Positions 1 through 12,760 of a stretch of 64,000 nt of DNA are shown here, piece after piece; within the stretch, counting starts at the first letter, position 1, and every line of letters begins with the position of its first letter. This stretch comes from Rotaria macrura (Eukaryota; Rotifera; Eurotatoria; Philodinida; Philodinidae), in contig OENT01000012.1 of NCBI GenBank assembly GCA_900239685.1, positions 124,001 through 188,000 on the forward strand, written 5' to 3'. Position numbers and translations under genes: made by a program. The notes below the pieces were generated by a model. That model saw only the letters and a program-made list of their open reading frames with translations. It was not told the DNA's origin and did not search any database.

Positions 1-79
1 CGATCTAACACTGATAAGAACTCATGTAATTAACTAGTAATATCTGCTGTATTTTTTACCATGACAAGTTCAAATTCTG

Positions 80-936
80 AAATGAATGAATAGTTAGTAG
101 AGGGTCATTCTTTTTATTTAAGCTGGAATTGAGATTTGTGCCGTGAATCAGTATCTGTTTTTTGTGTCAACTACGTATGAGTAAAGAATTATTTCATTTT
201 TTAAATAAATTTTAGAGATGGCTCTACTATAATTATTCATGGAGAGATAAAGATCTACTTTTGGATAAAGATCAAGAAATAAATAAACCACGATATGCAG
301 ATGATTATAGTAGTGAAGATGAAATCGAGGAGGTAAAATGAACAACTACACTTTCCGTTTTCGTTCATGATGATCAATACATTTTTATTTCGAATGTAAA
401 AGATTTCACCCGAAGATGAATTAACACAAATTTGGTATCACAGAACCATTTCCCGTGAAGATGCAGAGCGTCTTCTTCTATCAAATGCCGGTTATGAAAG
501 TGGGACCNAAATGAATGAATAGGTAGTAGAGAGTCATTCTTTTTATTTAAGCTGGAATTGAGATTTGTGCCGTGAATCAGTATCTGTTTTTTGTGTCAAC
601 TACGTATGAGTAAAGAATTATTTCATTTTTTAAATAAATTTTAGAGATGGCTCTACTATAACTATTCATGGAGAGATAAAGATCTAATTTTGGATAAAGA
701 TCAAGAAATAAATAAACCACGATATGCAGATGATTATAGTAGTGAAGATGAAATCGAGGAGGTAAAATGAACAACTACACTTTCCGTTTTCGTTCATGAT
801 GATCAATACATTTTTATTTCGAATGTAAAAGATTTCACCCGAAGATGAATTAACACAAATTTGGTATCACAGAACCATTTCCCATGAAGATGCAGAGCAT
901 CTTCTTCTATCAAATGCCGGTTATGAAAGTGGGACC
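80..936 (+). repeat. 428-bp direct duplication across a single N
   Basis: Bases 80-507 and 509-936 are near-identical (a handful of substitutions) and separated by one N at 508. Both carry the same PLCG intron and exon pieces. The left copy stops abruptly in the SH2 coding sequence at the N. The most economical reading is a scaffolding artefact that placed two alleles or homologous copies end to end; a real tandem duplication cannot be excluded. Confidence 0.9.
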
Positions 937-3713
937 TTTTTGATTCGAAAGAGTCAAAACAAAAATTGTTATTGTATTACTTTTCTGTGAGTCGTCTTCG
1001 TTCGATGTTTTTCTACTATGATTCATCGACGAATAAATGTGTATTTCTTTCCTTAGTGCTTCAAATTTTTGTGTAAAAAGCGTACAAATCGATGAAGAGA
1101 GAAATGAAGATGGAAAAGTTCTTTATTCATTATCACAAAGAAAATTTGAATCAATACTAGATCTTGTTCGTTATTATCAAACATATGATTTTTCTCAAAA
1201 TGTTAAAGAATCAAAAACACCCATTTTGTATCGGTTAGGAAAACCGATACCACGAGCAAAATGGCGTCAAGAACTTGAACGGCAACCATGGTATCAACCA
1301 ACGGTAACACGCGAACAAGCTGAACAATTGCTATTAGGTGTAAGTTGAAATTTTCAAATAAAATGAATTTCATCTAATTTTATTCTATGATCTCAAATAA
1401 AAAATAGATCGGTGAAGAAATGACATTTCTCATACGGAATTCATCGAATCTTGAACGTCAAGATTATTCAATATCTGTTTATTCAAAGGATAAGGTACAT
1501 CATTCACCTATCTTTCGTGATGGTTCGGATTTAAGGTTCATGTCACTAACATTTACATGTTTAATGGAACTTGTTCATTATTATTATCGTAAACCAATTT
1601 TCCAAAAGTTATGCTTAAAAAAATCTGCAAAGTCCTATCGAAGTTTTGTTGAGGAACAACAAAAATATGAAACGCAAGGAATAAAAGAAAATAAAATAGT
1701 TTTCAAGCAACTAGAAGATACAATTCAACTAAAATCTGATAACATTCGAACTAGTATGTTTTCCTTTATATCTATTTGCTTTTGTATTTGACTTCATTTG
1801 TTGTCAAGTTCGTGAAACTGTGAATGATCGTGCTGTTGAAGTTCAATATTCTATTACCCAAGAAAATACAAAACAAAATGAAGGCTATTCATTCAAATTT
1901 AGCACAATCAAAAATTACAAGTTATTTGCAGAAAGTCTTGGTCCTGGATCAGTACCGCTAATATCAGCGAGCCGATCACAAGAAGAAACTTTTTCCAGTT
2001 CGTATAATCTATCAGGAAACCAAAAACTCTTAACATCTACGACAGCACATAATCAATCACTAACCTATCTAGCAGAATTCAACAAATTAATTATTTATTG
2101 TCAAAGTGTTAAAATGCGGGATAATAATATTAACAAAGCTCAAGATCTTTTAGGTGAGTCTTTCCAAGTAGTATCCTAGAGATTTTTTCTTTAATAATAG
2201 ATATCAATAGAAAAATTGTCTCGCACAAACTTATTTGTAAATATTGTTTATTCAAAAGAGGATTAAAGAAAAGCATGAATTGAAGTATTCGATAGATTGA
2301 TGTTAAATTGCATTTAGTATTCATTGATTACGAAAAGAGAGATTACTGATTGATTGCACTCATTCGATGAACATGAGCAAATATCAGTTATTAAAGTTTC
2401 AATAATTTTATCATCTCGAATGATGAGATCATCTTTTTCTATCATAAGAATACAATTGAATAATATTTACATTACAACGAACAATTTCTCATTTATACTA
2501 CATATTCCTATTTTACATTTGTTGAATATTGAAGATATTCGAGATGTATTTATCTTTAGAAAAAATACAATCATTCAAAGAAATGATCTCACTTAACTTT
2601 GTCAAAGCAGCTGTGTTTTGTTCGGATATTCGATCGATGATTTTGTATGTTCTGATATACACACACAAAACTTTACTGATACTAACGAATACTTTATTTT
2701 TCGTCGTCTAGATTTAATCTAAACCATTTTACTCGTGTTTATCCTGATTTTTCAAGAAGATCGATTTTCTCGTATAATTTTGAGCCCATTCCCTATTGGT
2801 TTACTGGTTGTCAATTGATTGCACTCAATTTTCAAATGCCTGGTTTGTATAAAACTGAAACAATTTTATGTCAATTATCATTTAATATATATATATATGT
2901 ATACATATATGTAATTCTATACACTCAGATCGTTCTATGCATCTCAACGCTGGTCGTTTCGCAGCTAATGGCGGGTGAGATTGAATCTTATATAATAAAA
3001 ATAATCATATCTATTTTAAGACATATTTTGCTTTGTTTATTAGTATGTTATCGATTTCATTTTCTTTTATCTAGTTGTGGTTATGTTCTTATGCCGAATT
3101 ATATACTTTCATATTCTGCGAAGAAATCAAAACTGCGTACAACATCAATTCTGTTGAAATTTCGTCTTCTTGCTGTTCGACATATAAGATCTAGTCAATC
3201 AAAAAGCATTTCGTCGGTACAAGTAAAAGTAACAATTGTTGGAAAACAGAGAGCTAATGAATATGAAACTTGTTCAAGTAATAAGTTTACGTTGCTCTAA
3301 ATAATTTTTTCTTTTCTAACATATTTAATTTTAAAATCCAGCAACTGTTCTTGGTCCAGGTGGTATAGCGGATTCAAGGCAATCATTGAGAAATCGGCAG
3401 CAGCTACATACACATCATCATCTTCAAAAAGACAATGGTGATGCAGATATTTTGTATTTCGAAGTCTTGACTGACAATGAAGAGCTTTGTGGACAATCGG
3501 CGATTCCATTATTATCACTGAGATCAGGTTTTACTTTTTTTCTCTCTTTCTTACAATATTCAAATTCTCTAATGAGATTTTCAATTTCCTCGCATTTTTC
3601 TAGGTATTCGATCGGTACAATTATATGATAAATTTAATGAACGTCTCGACATGAGCGCTTTGCTTGTTGATATTAATTTCAAAACTGGTATTGTACACTT
3701 CAATCAAATTTAG
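645..3713 (+). CDS. PLCG: Phospholipase C-gamma, partial (3' part of gene)
   Basis: Hydrolyses PIP2 to IP3 and diacylglycerol downstream of tyrosine kinases at the plasma membrane. Exons I assign: 645-761, 832-986, 1057-1339, 1408-1753, 1809-2153 (or 2167), 2535-2644, 2712-2842, 2929-2974, 3075-3277, 3342-3527 and 3604-3713; phases agree except at the 2153/2535 junction, which is uncertain. Order of domains: acidic split-PH-like stretch, N-terminal SH2 (FLIRKS motif), C-terminal SH2 (TFLIRNS), second split-PH half, catalytic Y domain (RVYPDFSRRS, YWFTGCQLIALNFQMPDRS, GGCGYVLMPN) and C2 domain. The N-terminal PH, EF-hand and X regions must lie left of the window. The usual SH3 domain between the C-SH2 and the second PH half is missing; only about 50 residues of linker are present. 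The 5' visible exons exist in a second copy at 80-507. An AATAAA lies at 4025. Confidence 0.88.
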
Positions 3714-4244
3714 TAGAATCTTTGTACATATCATATGTTTTAGTGTAATGAATTGTCCGATTCTCATGTGTTTGGCTATACTCAATTAAGAACTACGCCT
3801 ATACGAATATTCGAAAAACGGAATAAGAGAACCGTGATCATTATTCATATCTTTTTTCTAATTACTATGCATTATTTGTGTACTACTTTTTTTTTTATCG
3901 TACTCTCTTCTTCTTCATGTGTTTCTTTTCCTCGCATTCTGTGTCTTCAAAAAAGAAATATTCGATTGTAATTTGATTTTATGCAAGTGAGAGAAACACA
4001 ACACGCACACCTGTGTATGAAGGGAATAAAGCAATACGAATGGAAAAGAGGAAAGCGAGAGAGAGAGAGAGAAAGATCGACAGGATAAGATGCAACATGA
4101 TATTTCTCCTGTATGTCCTTTCTTGTCTGTGATGGCTTGTCTTTCTAATTATGTTACATTGATGTTAATCTGCTCTCTTTCTTTTTATTCATCAATGTTG
4201 GATACTTTTTTCTTTTTCCTGTAAGTAAACTGAAGTACTGTGTC

Positions 4245-4275
<31 letters not shown>

Positions 4276-5547
4276 GTTCTTCTTTCTTTCTTTCTTTTTC
4301 TGTTGAGATCTGACAATTCGATGTTTCAAGGACAATTAGACAAGAATGAGTGTCAACATACTTCACTTCATTGTTTATTTCTTTTGTCGCATGCTCTGCA
4401 GCTGCTAATTTCTGTTGAAAGGTGTCACATAGTAATATGCTGCTTTGCTATTCTAATAGAAAGAAAAGAACAATGGAAGAGAGTCCCTCGCTCTCGTGTC
4501 GTTGTTTCATCCCATTAAGAATCCTTCATTACTACCAACTGCAGAATCATTCATTCTACTGCTGTCGCGTTGATTTTTGCTTTACGCTAGTCGCCATTTT
4601 ATGTCGCATGCTGCTACATGATCGGCAAACTAGGAAAAAAAGAACGAAGAGAGAAAGCGATGGCTTGTGCAGCCCCGGACGTCCGTGTCAATGTGCGAGA
4701 GTGTACTTCTACAATCATGTTGGATACCTCTCCTTGCCTTTTCTTGTCTGTTGCCGCGGCATGCAATGGAGTGCCTCCTGTGCCCGTCCTCATACATGCA
4801 TGGAACGAAGACCCAAAGAGGAATACGAAGAAGAAGAAGAAGAAGAAAAGAACAGAACGCTAAATCAAAGAACTAATAAACGAACGAACGAAATATTTTG
4901 AATATTACTATACGCCCTCACACACATATTCTATATGTGATTATGAAGACCAAACGAGCTTGCGCGATCTCTCTTCTTTTCTCTTCGTATGTATTTAGTG
5001 GGTTGCCCCTCGTCATCGTGTTGCTGTACGCTCTGTCGTGTAATACTCGAGCAACTGGAAAAAAGAAGAAAAAAAATCCAGAGAAAAAAAGCCAAAACGT
5101 TCTTCGATGCGATGCATCTATCCGATATAGAGAAAAAAAAGAGAACGATTTTTTTTGCTTCTTGATAGGAAAAAAGCCGGGCCAACGAAAGAGGGTGGTG
5201 GGGAAAACGAGAAAGAAAGAAACGGCAAGGCGCGTGCACTAATCATGTCCTTGAACGGCTCGCTCGTGCACTCTCGATGCCATTGTGGGCGTTCGTGGAT
5301 TCCGGCTGCGCACAAAACGAGAATGAGAAGGAGAAGAAGATGATGATGAAGCAACTTTTCCCCTGTGTGTTCTCTGTCTCTGCTTGTGTGTATATGTGTG
5401 AGTGTCTGTGTGTGTGTATGCCTCTTCTCAATTGAAGTCAATCATCAGCTGTATGTTCTAGAAAACGATTCTCTTTTTTTATTCATTGTCGTCGTCTATC
5501 TCGTAATCTAACAAGTTCTTCTCCAATGCAACAATTCACACCGCATA
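3714..5547. other. Spacer upstream of FOXO with simple repeats
   Basis: No supportable gene. It holds a GA tract near 4060-4075, a TTTC/CTTT microsatellite at about 4245-4300, an AAG run near 4829-4850 and purine-rich stretches between 4.8 and 5.4 kb. It is somewhat richer in G and C than other spacers between 4.6 and 5.4 kb, so it may contain the FOXO promoter or a non-coding first exon. That is inference. Confidence 0.5.
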
Positions 5548-6703
5548 ATGATCCACAATAGTCCATCTGATGTCTTATCATCGTCTAATTTTCATGTCGG
5601 TATAACTGACGACAGTCACAATTCGATGGTTAAACAACATCAGTCCGATACTCATCAGTACCTGTCGAATCACCATAGCGATTCATCAAGTTCTTCGTCG
5701 ATTTGTTCGTCTTCACTTTCACCAAAAACTTCATCTTCAACGGCTGCTACTGCAACGATATCGACGACGGCTGTTGTAACTGCAGCAACAATCGCACCTA
5801 ATTTTACTGATGTCGATCCACAATTGGCTCAACATATTGAATATGAATTAGGCTTAACAAAAAAGAATGGCAGTGGTAGTGGAACACGAAAAAATGCATG
5901 GGGAAATTTAAGTTATGCTGAATTAATCAGTAAAGCTATCACAAGTAGTGCTGAACAACGTCTAACCTTATCAGAAATTTACGACTGGATGATAAAATAT
6001 GTTCCATTTTTTCGTAATAAAGTCGATAGAATTAGTAGTGCTGGATGGAAGGTAATTATCTCTAATTTATATAAAGCTTGAATTTTTTATTTTCTTCTAT
6101 GCAATCAGTAAAATATTTTTAATAATCGAATAAAAAATTCATTGTGACTTCTAATTTCTTCTGACTTTGTCTCGTTTTAAGAATTCTATTCGTCACAATT
6201 TATCATTGCACAATCGATTCAAACGTGTACAGAGTGAAGGTACTGGAAAATCATCATGGTGGATGATTAATCCCGATGACAAGAGTACAAGTGGTACTAG
6301 TACATCATCATCAAGTGGCATAAAACAGCCACGACGTCGTCTAGGTCAAGGCACTAAATCTTCTTCTTTATCATCATCAACGCCGAAAAGACTTCGTACA
6401 CCTCGTTCAACGAAATCATCTCGCATGTTAATGACGACACAACAATTAGAACAACAACATCAAAATTCAACTCCTCAGCAAGTTCAACTCCCTGAAATAT
6501 CAACAGCATCGGTTTATGAAATTCATCCATGGACTTCTCAATTAGACACGGACAATGTAAATGATCATTTATATGAACAAGAACTCTATTCAAGTACAGT
6601 GAGTCCTCTAACAACGAACAGTAATGGTAATTCAACAGCATGTATTCAGTCAGCATATTCATATGATGATGTAACAACTAATTACGTCGGTACTACAACA
6701 TCC

Positions 6704-6749
<46 letters not shown>

Positions 6750-7513
6750 CCGGTGATTACTCATATCATCACCAACACCATTTTCATCCACATCCTCCTC
6801 CTTCACATACACTTTATCAACGTCATCATGGATCAAATTATGATACTGGTTCAAGTAACAGATACTATCATCAGCGATCGGTGCTTAATGATCATCATTC
6901 TAATCCATGTTCACTTCCAATCGATACATATCATACGAATAATCCAGGAACATATTCATTACAGCAACAACAACAACAACAACAACAACAAATCGATCCA
7001 AACGATGAACATATATATTTAGGTGTTCATTCGGCTTCATCGCATTCATCGTCAGCATCTCTTTCACCACCAACCTTAACAACTAACAATAATCTTCTAC
7101 CATCATCATCATGCGGTTCATCTTCTTCGAATTATACGCATACACATAAGTCTTCATCATCCGGTGGTTATCTTCATCCATCATCGAATGGAACACTTAC
7201 ACTTTATAGTCATCATCATCAACATATTTCACAGCATCCTAATTCATATCATCCAGATATTGAAACTTTACTTCAATTAAATACCGAAGATGATGATATT
7301 GATGATGATGATGACAATGATGATGATGATGATGATTTTTCAACTCTTGTACATCATCATGGAATAATCGATGATCAACAACAACTATCATCATGTTTTC
7401 CAAACAATAATCATAATCATCAATTACATTCTCATAATGATCCATCAACATCAATTTTACGTACGGTGCTTAATAGACCGATTGTCGGTAAGAATCTCAC
7501 TCAATATTATTAG
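5548..7513 (+). CDS. FOXO: Forkhead transcription factor FOXO
   Basis: DNA-binding factor of the insulin/stress pathway (DAF-16 type), acting in the nucleus. Exons 5548-6051 and 6182-7513 give 611 residues. The forkhead domain spans about residues 116-200 ([40 protein letters not shown]); NAWGNLSY and GTGKSSWWM are diagnostic of FOXO. The intron splits the domain after SAGWK in phase 0. The remainder is low complexity: Ser-rich N terminus, a 15-residue Asn run from AAT repeats, His, Gln and Asp runs. A strong donor at 7488 (GTAAGA) and acceptor at 7568-7569 would instead end the protein with a small last exon 7570-7592 (DMYNQQV), giving 610 residues; I cannot choose. No RxRxx[S/T] Akt site is visible in this model. 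The start is the first in-frame ATG after an upstream short ORF that ends at an in-frame TAG. Confidence 0.92.
6704..6747 (+). repeat. AAT trinucleotide run in FOXO coding exon
   Basis: About 15 consecutive asparagine codons, nearly all AAT, inside the FOXO C-terminal region. It is likely length-variable between alleles. Confidence 0.9.
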
Positions 7514-7592
7514 ATCAATAGGAAGAATAAGAACGTTTTCTTCTTCATTTTTTCTCGATTTTCATTTAGATATGTACAATCAGCAGGTGTAA

Positions 7593-7630
7593 AATGACCG
7601 GTTCTTTTTATACATATACATACAAAATAA

Positions 7631-7669
<39 letters not shown>

Positions 7670-10600
7670 TACATGCATATATATAAATCCCTCGATTCTA
7701 TCAAATATCACCGGCGATCCTATTTTATTTGTAGATATTGTGCAATGTATTCTTTATTGTGAGAGTCGTTTTACATGACATCCGAAAGAATGCATTTTTC
7801 CTTTCTTTCTTCTTTTGTTGCTATTTTTTTTTCTCTACACCGTAAAGTTATTTGCTTCTTTTCTCTATCTTTTTTGATTTTCTTTTTCATCATTTCAATA
7901 TCTCGAATATTTTCGTTTGGTCATCATCTTTTAATCGTTCTCTTTCAACCGAAATAGAAACCGGTGATATTAATATAATGGCTAACTAAGAACAAAGAAG
8001 AGACAAAGCCTGAGTCGGAAAAAAAAACATAGAACTTAAAAGATTTTTCTTGATAGAAAATGAGAAGGATGGTCATTATTGTCAACTGTTCTTTCCTTTT
8101 TATACACAATCTAATAATATTTTTTTTTGTTTGGTTTCTTTGATATATATTTTTTTCTTCGTGTGTCTGTATGTTGGTCAAATTTTTGTTCCTAGATTTC
8201 ACACGCACATATATGCACACGAGTTGCTTTTGGAGTCTTTTGTTTTCTTCTCGTGTTCGCGTTTGTTTCTTTTTGTTTGTTTTTTTCGTATTTTGTAAAG
8301 CTCGATGTGTATAAAATAAGAGTGAAAGAGAAAGGATGGCAGGAAGATATTAATAACAAACCCAAAAACTGTGCAAATCTTATTTCTGGATCAAACAAAC
8401 ATTTTCATTATGGAATAGAATGAAGATTTACAATTCTTTCGATCAGTTATTTCAAACATAATCAGTCATCAAGTGATGTGAAATTTCATACCTAAACTAC
8501 ATATTTAGATTTGTTGATGTATTCATATGTAGCAAAATACAAATGACACAATCGAGCCATTTTAACACATAAAAAAAAACATATCAACATCGAAGACGTA
8601 CTATTTCTCGAAAATATTTAAGTATCATTGAAAAACCGACAAAATATTAAAATGAATGTTTTTTCGATTTCTTACAATTGAATGAAATCGTTGTCGCTCA
8701 TTTGAACACAAGGTATGAAAACAAATAAATCAAAAGAAAAAAGGAAATCATGAAGTCATAGTTCATGCATCGTATGAGGATCACATTCAAGTTTCTTTGA
8801 GAAAAGAAACAAAACTCAAGTAATATTATTTTCTGAGAAAATACTAATGAGAAATTTTTAATTTTTTTCTTTTTATAAAAGAAAATCTGAACTGTGATAG
8901 ACTAATGTTGTAGAAACAATTATAATCAGTTTCTCTTATTCTTCAGTGTAAGTTTTTTCATCGTATGATCGTTTTTTTAATAACTTGTAAATGCCTATGT
9001 CTTAAGAGCTTAAATTTGCTTGTTATTCTTGTAAAATCTACGGCGAATATTTATACAAGGTAAATTTTCTGAAACAATAAACAATCTCAAGATTATTTTT
9101 AATGTATACATTTTCCCAAAGAATTGTAATCAATCTTTTCACTTATTCTAGACTCGTGTCTAGATTAGTAAACAAATTATATTTTGTTTTAGTTTCAAAT
9201 GAAATTTTGATTTCAAAATCATTTCAATCGATATTAAATGATAATGAATCATATTATGTTTGTAGTATTAAATTTCTTTTATTACTTCAGTATTTCTGAT
9301 ACAAACAATAACATATATATATATATATATGGACAAACAAAAGTGTTCATGTTTGATATCTATTAACAATATAGTTAATACTAAAAGAAATAATTTTAAA
9401 TAAACTAGACTGACATTGATTTGTGAAAAAAAATCGTAATTTTTAAAGCACTACTGGCATTAGATAAGAATAAGATATATATATATATATATACATATAC
9501 ATGTCTATTTTCATCACTTAGGTCCAATGTCAATCATCGGCAATATCTATATGAGTTTTATAGGTTACGAAGAATTAATTAACATATCAACCATCGATTA
9601 CTCAATACAAATAGTACGTGCCATACTGTCTGCTTATATCTATGAAGAGAGAGAGAGAGAGAGAGATAAAATTTTATTGTACGGAATAACTATAAACGAG
9701 AAAAATATTGAATTTTCTTTATAAAAAAAAAACTACGTACTCAACAACAATAACTGATGGACTCTAGACTGTCAAGGACAACATCAACACATGTAAACGT
9801 AGTATATAGATTGTAAGATGAAAGATTGATGGTTAATACTATTCGTTTGAATAAGGTTTTCTTTGATCTGAATATTCTAATTCTCCGTATGTTTTTAGAA
9901 TTGAAAAATCTGCTACATATTTTAAATCGATCTTAAAAAAGTACTTCCTCTTTCTTTTCAAGAGATAAATGTCTAAGATTCTGATTCTTGAATGCAATAT
10001 ATCGATGATGAATGCATGTTCAATTCATAGATTATGATATTTGCTAGTCAAATGTTTAAATAGTCTCAATATATTGAATCGATGCTAAATAATGCATTCA
10101 GATCTATTGATCGAGTAAATACTTGAGCAGAGAAAGAAAAAGACAGGTACGTTTGTCATTGTTAGCAATGCTAAAGATTTTGTATAATAAATAGAATTTT
10201 GAACTCTCGATATTACTTTCTGATCGACAAAATAATGAAGACATAGTACAACTAAACCGAATTAATTTTAGAAGTAAAAGTACAGTAGTAAAATAATATA
10301 AACCAATCGTTGACATATCAAATAATGAAAATAGTTGCAATTAAAATGTATCATACTATAAGATGAGACATAAAAGATAAACTAGGAGGAAGATAATTAT
10401 ATATTAGTGAACATGAATGATAAAAGTATAGAGTAATTACATGTTCTGTTAGTAGATCAGATAGATTACTACACCGAATTTTAACATGATTCGAATGATC
10501 ACATGCCAATCTTGAAATTCAAATTTCCATATCTTTCATTCAATCGTTGCATGATTACTACTCTATTTCTATTACACATGTTCTAATTGATTCACCTTGG

Positions 10601-11823
10601 AGTAAATATCATAATGAAACAATAATTCCGTTTGAGAAACTATTCTGGCACCTTTTTAAAACGTCACTTTTCATTGCCGACGTTGATTTTGAAATCAAAT
10701 ATTTTTATCAAACACTTCAACACAATTACGATATCAAATTCAATAGGTAGTTTATCTGCAGCAGTTATGATTTACTTTTGATATTAGTATAAATTCCTTT
10801 TTGTTTTACACACATTACTAATTCATACAAAGTGTTCTTGTTCATCTTCAGCTAAGTTAAGTAGTATCTTCAAGACGATGCAATAAATATCTCTCAATTA
10901 CTGACAAAGTGTTGACAAATCTTCTCGAAGATATAAGAGTAAAACTATTCTGATCGTAAAAAAAGAACTGTTAGTAGTTTTTCTTTAAATTTAAATCAGA
11001 TTTCTATAAATCATTTATTTTGATTGCATTACACATCCGTTATTTTATGAATATGAACGTAACAAGACCGTTGAATGAAAAGAAGAAAAAAAAACGAATT
11101 CTACTTATCATCGATACTGCATTATCTTGAAAAGATGAAAATGATCCGTGCTAAACTTCACTCATTTTATTTTCTTCCTATATCGCTTCATTACTTCTTT
11201 TATCTCACCACATAATCAATCATGACAATATCGATTAACTCTTTCGTTACTGACGACCCCATACATATGTCATGAGTAAAATCAACGCTGAAAACCGAAT
11301 AAATCATTAATAGAGCAGAATTCTTTTTTCTGTATGCATTCGAGCAAATGTAAACGTCACAAAATTGAATCATTCTACATCATCAATTTTTTCAGTAACA
11401 AACTGATCAGTGTCCTAGACTGTATTTTCATTTTTTTTTCGGTATCTAGTTACTATTTTTTTGGTAACGAGATTGAGTTCATTTTCATAGTTCTATTGTG
11501 TTTATGAATCATACTTATAAATGACAGTAATGTACGAAAATTATTATGAATACGATCGACCACCAAAGGATATATATAAATATATGCATAATAGACCGAA
11601 AAAAGAACATGATTCGTTACAGTGTGCTGATGACAGCTGGACAGAAACGAAAAAAAAAACCTAATCTTGTCTCGCACAATAAAATGACAAGCCAAAGCAC
11701 ACTCTTTACATGGACCATACTCGTTTTTTGATTTTGTCTTCACATAACTGAGCTCACTATTATTCTTGTTTTCGTTTTTTTGTTGAAAACTACCAATACA
11801 TTCGATCAACGCAAAAACAAACA
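7593..11823. other. Gene-free AT-rich spacer
   Basis: T-rich stretch 7.8-8.3 kb (probably FOXO 3' UTR or flank), short TA runs at about 9316-9330 and 9476-9492, and a GA run at about 9648-9665. I found no ORF with family resemblance or splice structure. Confidence 0.6.
7634..7666. repeat. TA dinucleotide microsatellite
   Basis: Uninterrupted TA run in the FOXO 3' flank. Further TA-rich stretches follow to about 7690. Confidence 0.9.
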
Positions 11824-12760
11824 ATGAACCAAAATGAAACCGTGAAATTTGTTATTGATGAAAAAAGAAACGCATCAACTAGTTCGACTACATGCTTTTC
11901 TAAATGGTTGAATCAAGATTGTTGTCAGCAAAAATTTCTTTATCGAATAATTGAATCATTCTATTTTCGTGTGCTAATCATCTCTTTAATTATTCTTGAT
12001 ATATTATTATTAATCGGCGATATAATATTGGATTCATTAAAGATACAACATGAATGTGAAGCACATGTTCATCCTTCAACAAAAGATTACTCTGAAACAA
12101 TCAAAGCACGTATTGAACTAGCTATGAAAATATCTCACTATTCATCTATATTCATTCTAAGTTTTTTCGTTCTTGAACTAATCATTAAAATATACGCATC
12201 CGGAAAAGAGTTTTGGAATTTTCGAAGAAAAAAAATGGAATATTTTGATGCATTTATTGTTATTACATCGTTAATTATTGATGTATACTTTTTACATGAT
12301 GAAGAACAAGTTCTAAGTAGAAAATTACTTATATTTTCATTTCGTTTATGGCGTTTTATTAGAATTATTAGTAGTAAGTCAAGCGATATTGATATACTCG
12401 TATTGATTTGAAATACAATCATCGTTTCATTTAGGTGTTGCCGAATGTGTTGTTGATGAAGAAACAAAACATAAAGAGCATCTGAATAGAGAGTATCTTA
12501 TTGCTGTTCGTCGACTCATCGATCTTCTTTCACTTAAAACTAATTGCGTCGAAAATAATAGCGAAGATATGAATTCTATACTTGAGCGCTTCCGTATTAT
12601 TGATACTCGATGTCAAGCATCATTCGATACACTCGAAGAAAATCATGAACTAACTACATCAGTCAATGTACAGCAATTCACTAAAGAACTAAACGAACTT
12701 GAAAACAAAACGTACGATAATATTAGACCAACAATTTTTGTCAAGTCCTCGGATGTATAG
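11824..12760 (+). CDS. HVCN1: Voltage-gated proton channel Hv1, copy A
   Basis: Four-helix voltage sensor that conducts protons out of the cell. Exons 11824-12373 and 12435-12760 (donor GTAAGT, 61-bp intron) give 291 residues. S1 has D59 at the selectivity-filter position of human D112, and D66 and D70 at the positions of E119 and D123. S2 has H105 (human Zn ligand H140), E118 and K122 (E153, K157). S3 has D142 and D153 (D174, D185). S4 carries the Hv1 signature RxWRxxR at R174, R177 and R180. The residue matching human N214 is Ser183, at the exon junction. The C-terminal exon is charged and helical-looking, as expected for the dimerising cytoplasmic coil, but is not similar to the vertebrate one. 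A second copy lies 2.7 kb downstream on the same strand. An AATAAA at 12833 is a probable poly(A) signal. Confidence 0.93.

Noticed and set aside
148..774. Minus-strand ORFs of 65 residues repeated at 148-345 and 577-774
   Set aside because: They are antisense to PLCG intron and exon sequence inside the duplicated segment; the plus strand explains them.
6354..7082. Open frames antisense or out of frame to the FOXO repeats (poly-Ile, poly-Val, poly-Asn)
   Set aside because: Shadows of CAN/AAT triplet repeats read in other frames.
10547..10750. 67-residue plus-strand ORF with protein-like composition
   Set aside because: Non-ATG start, no family resemblance and no neighbouring exons.
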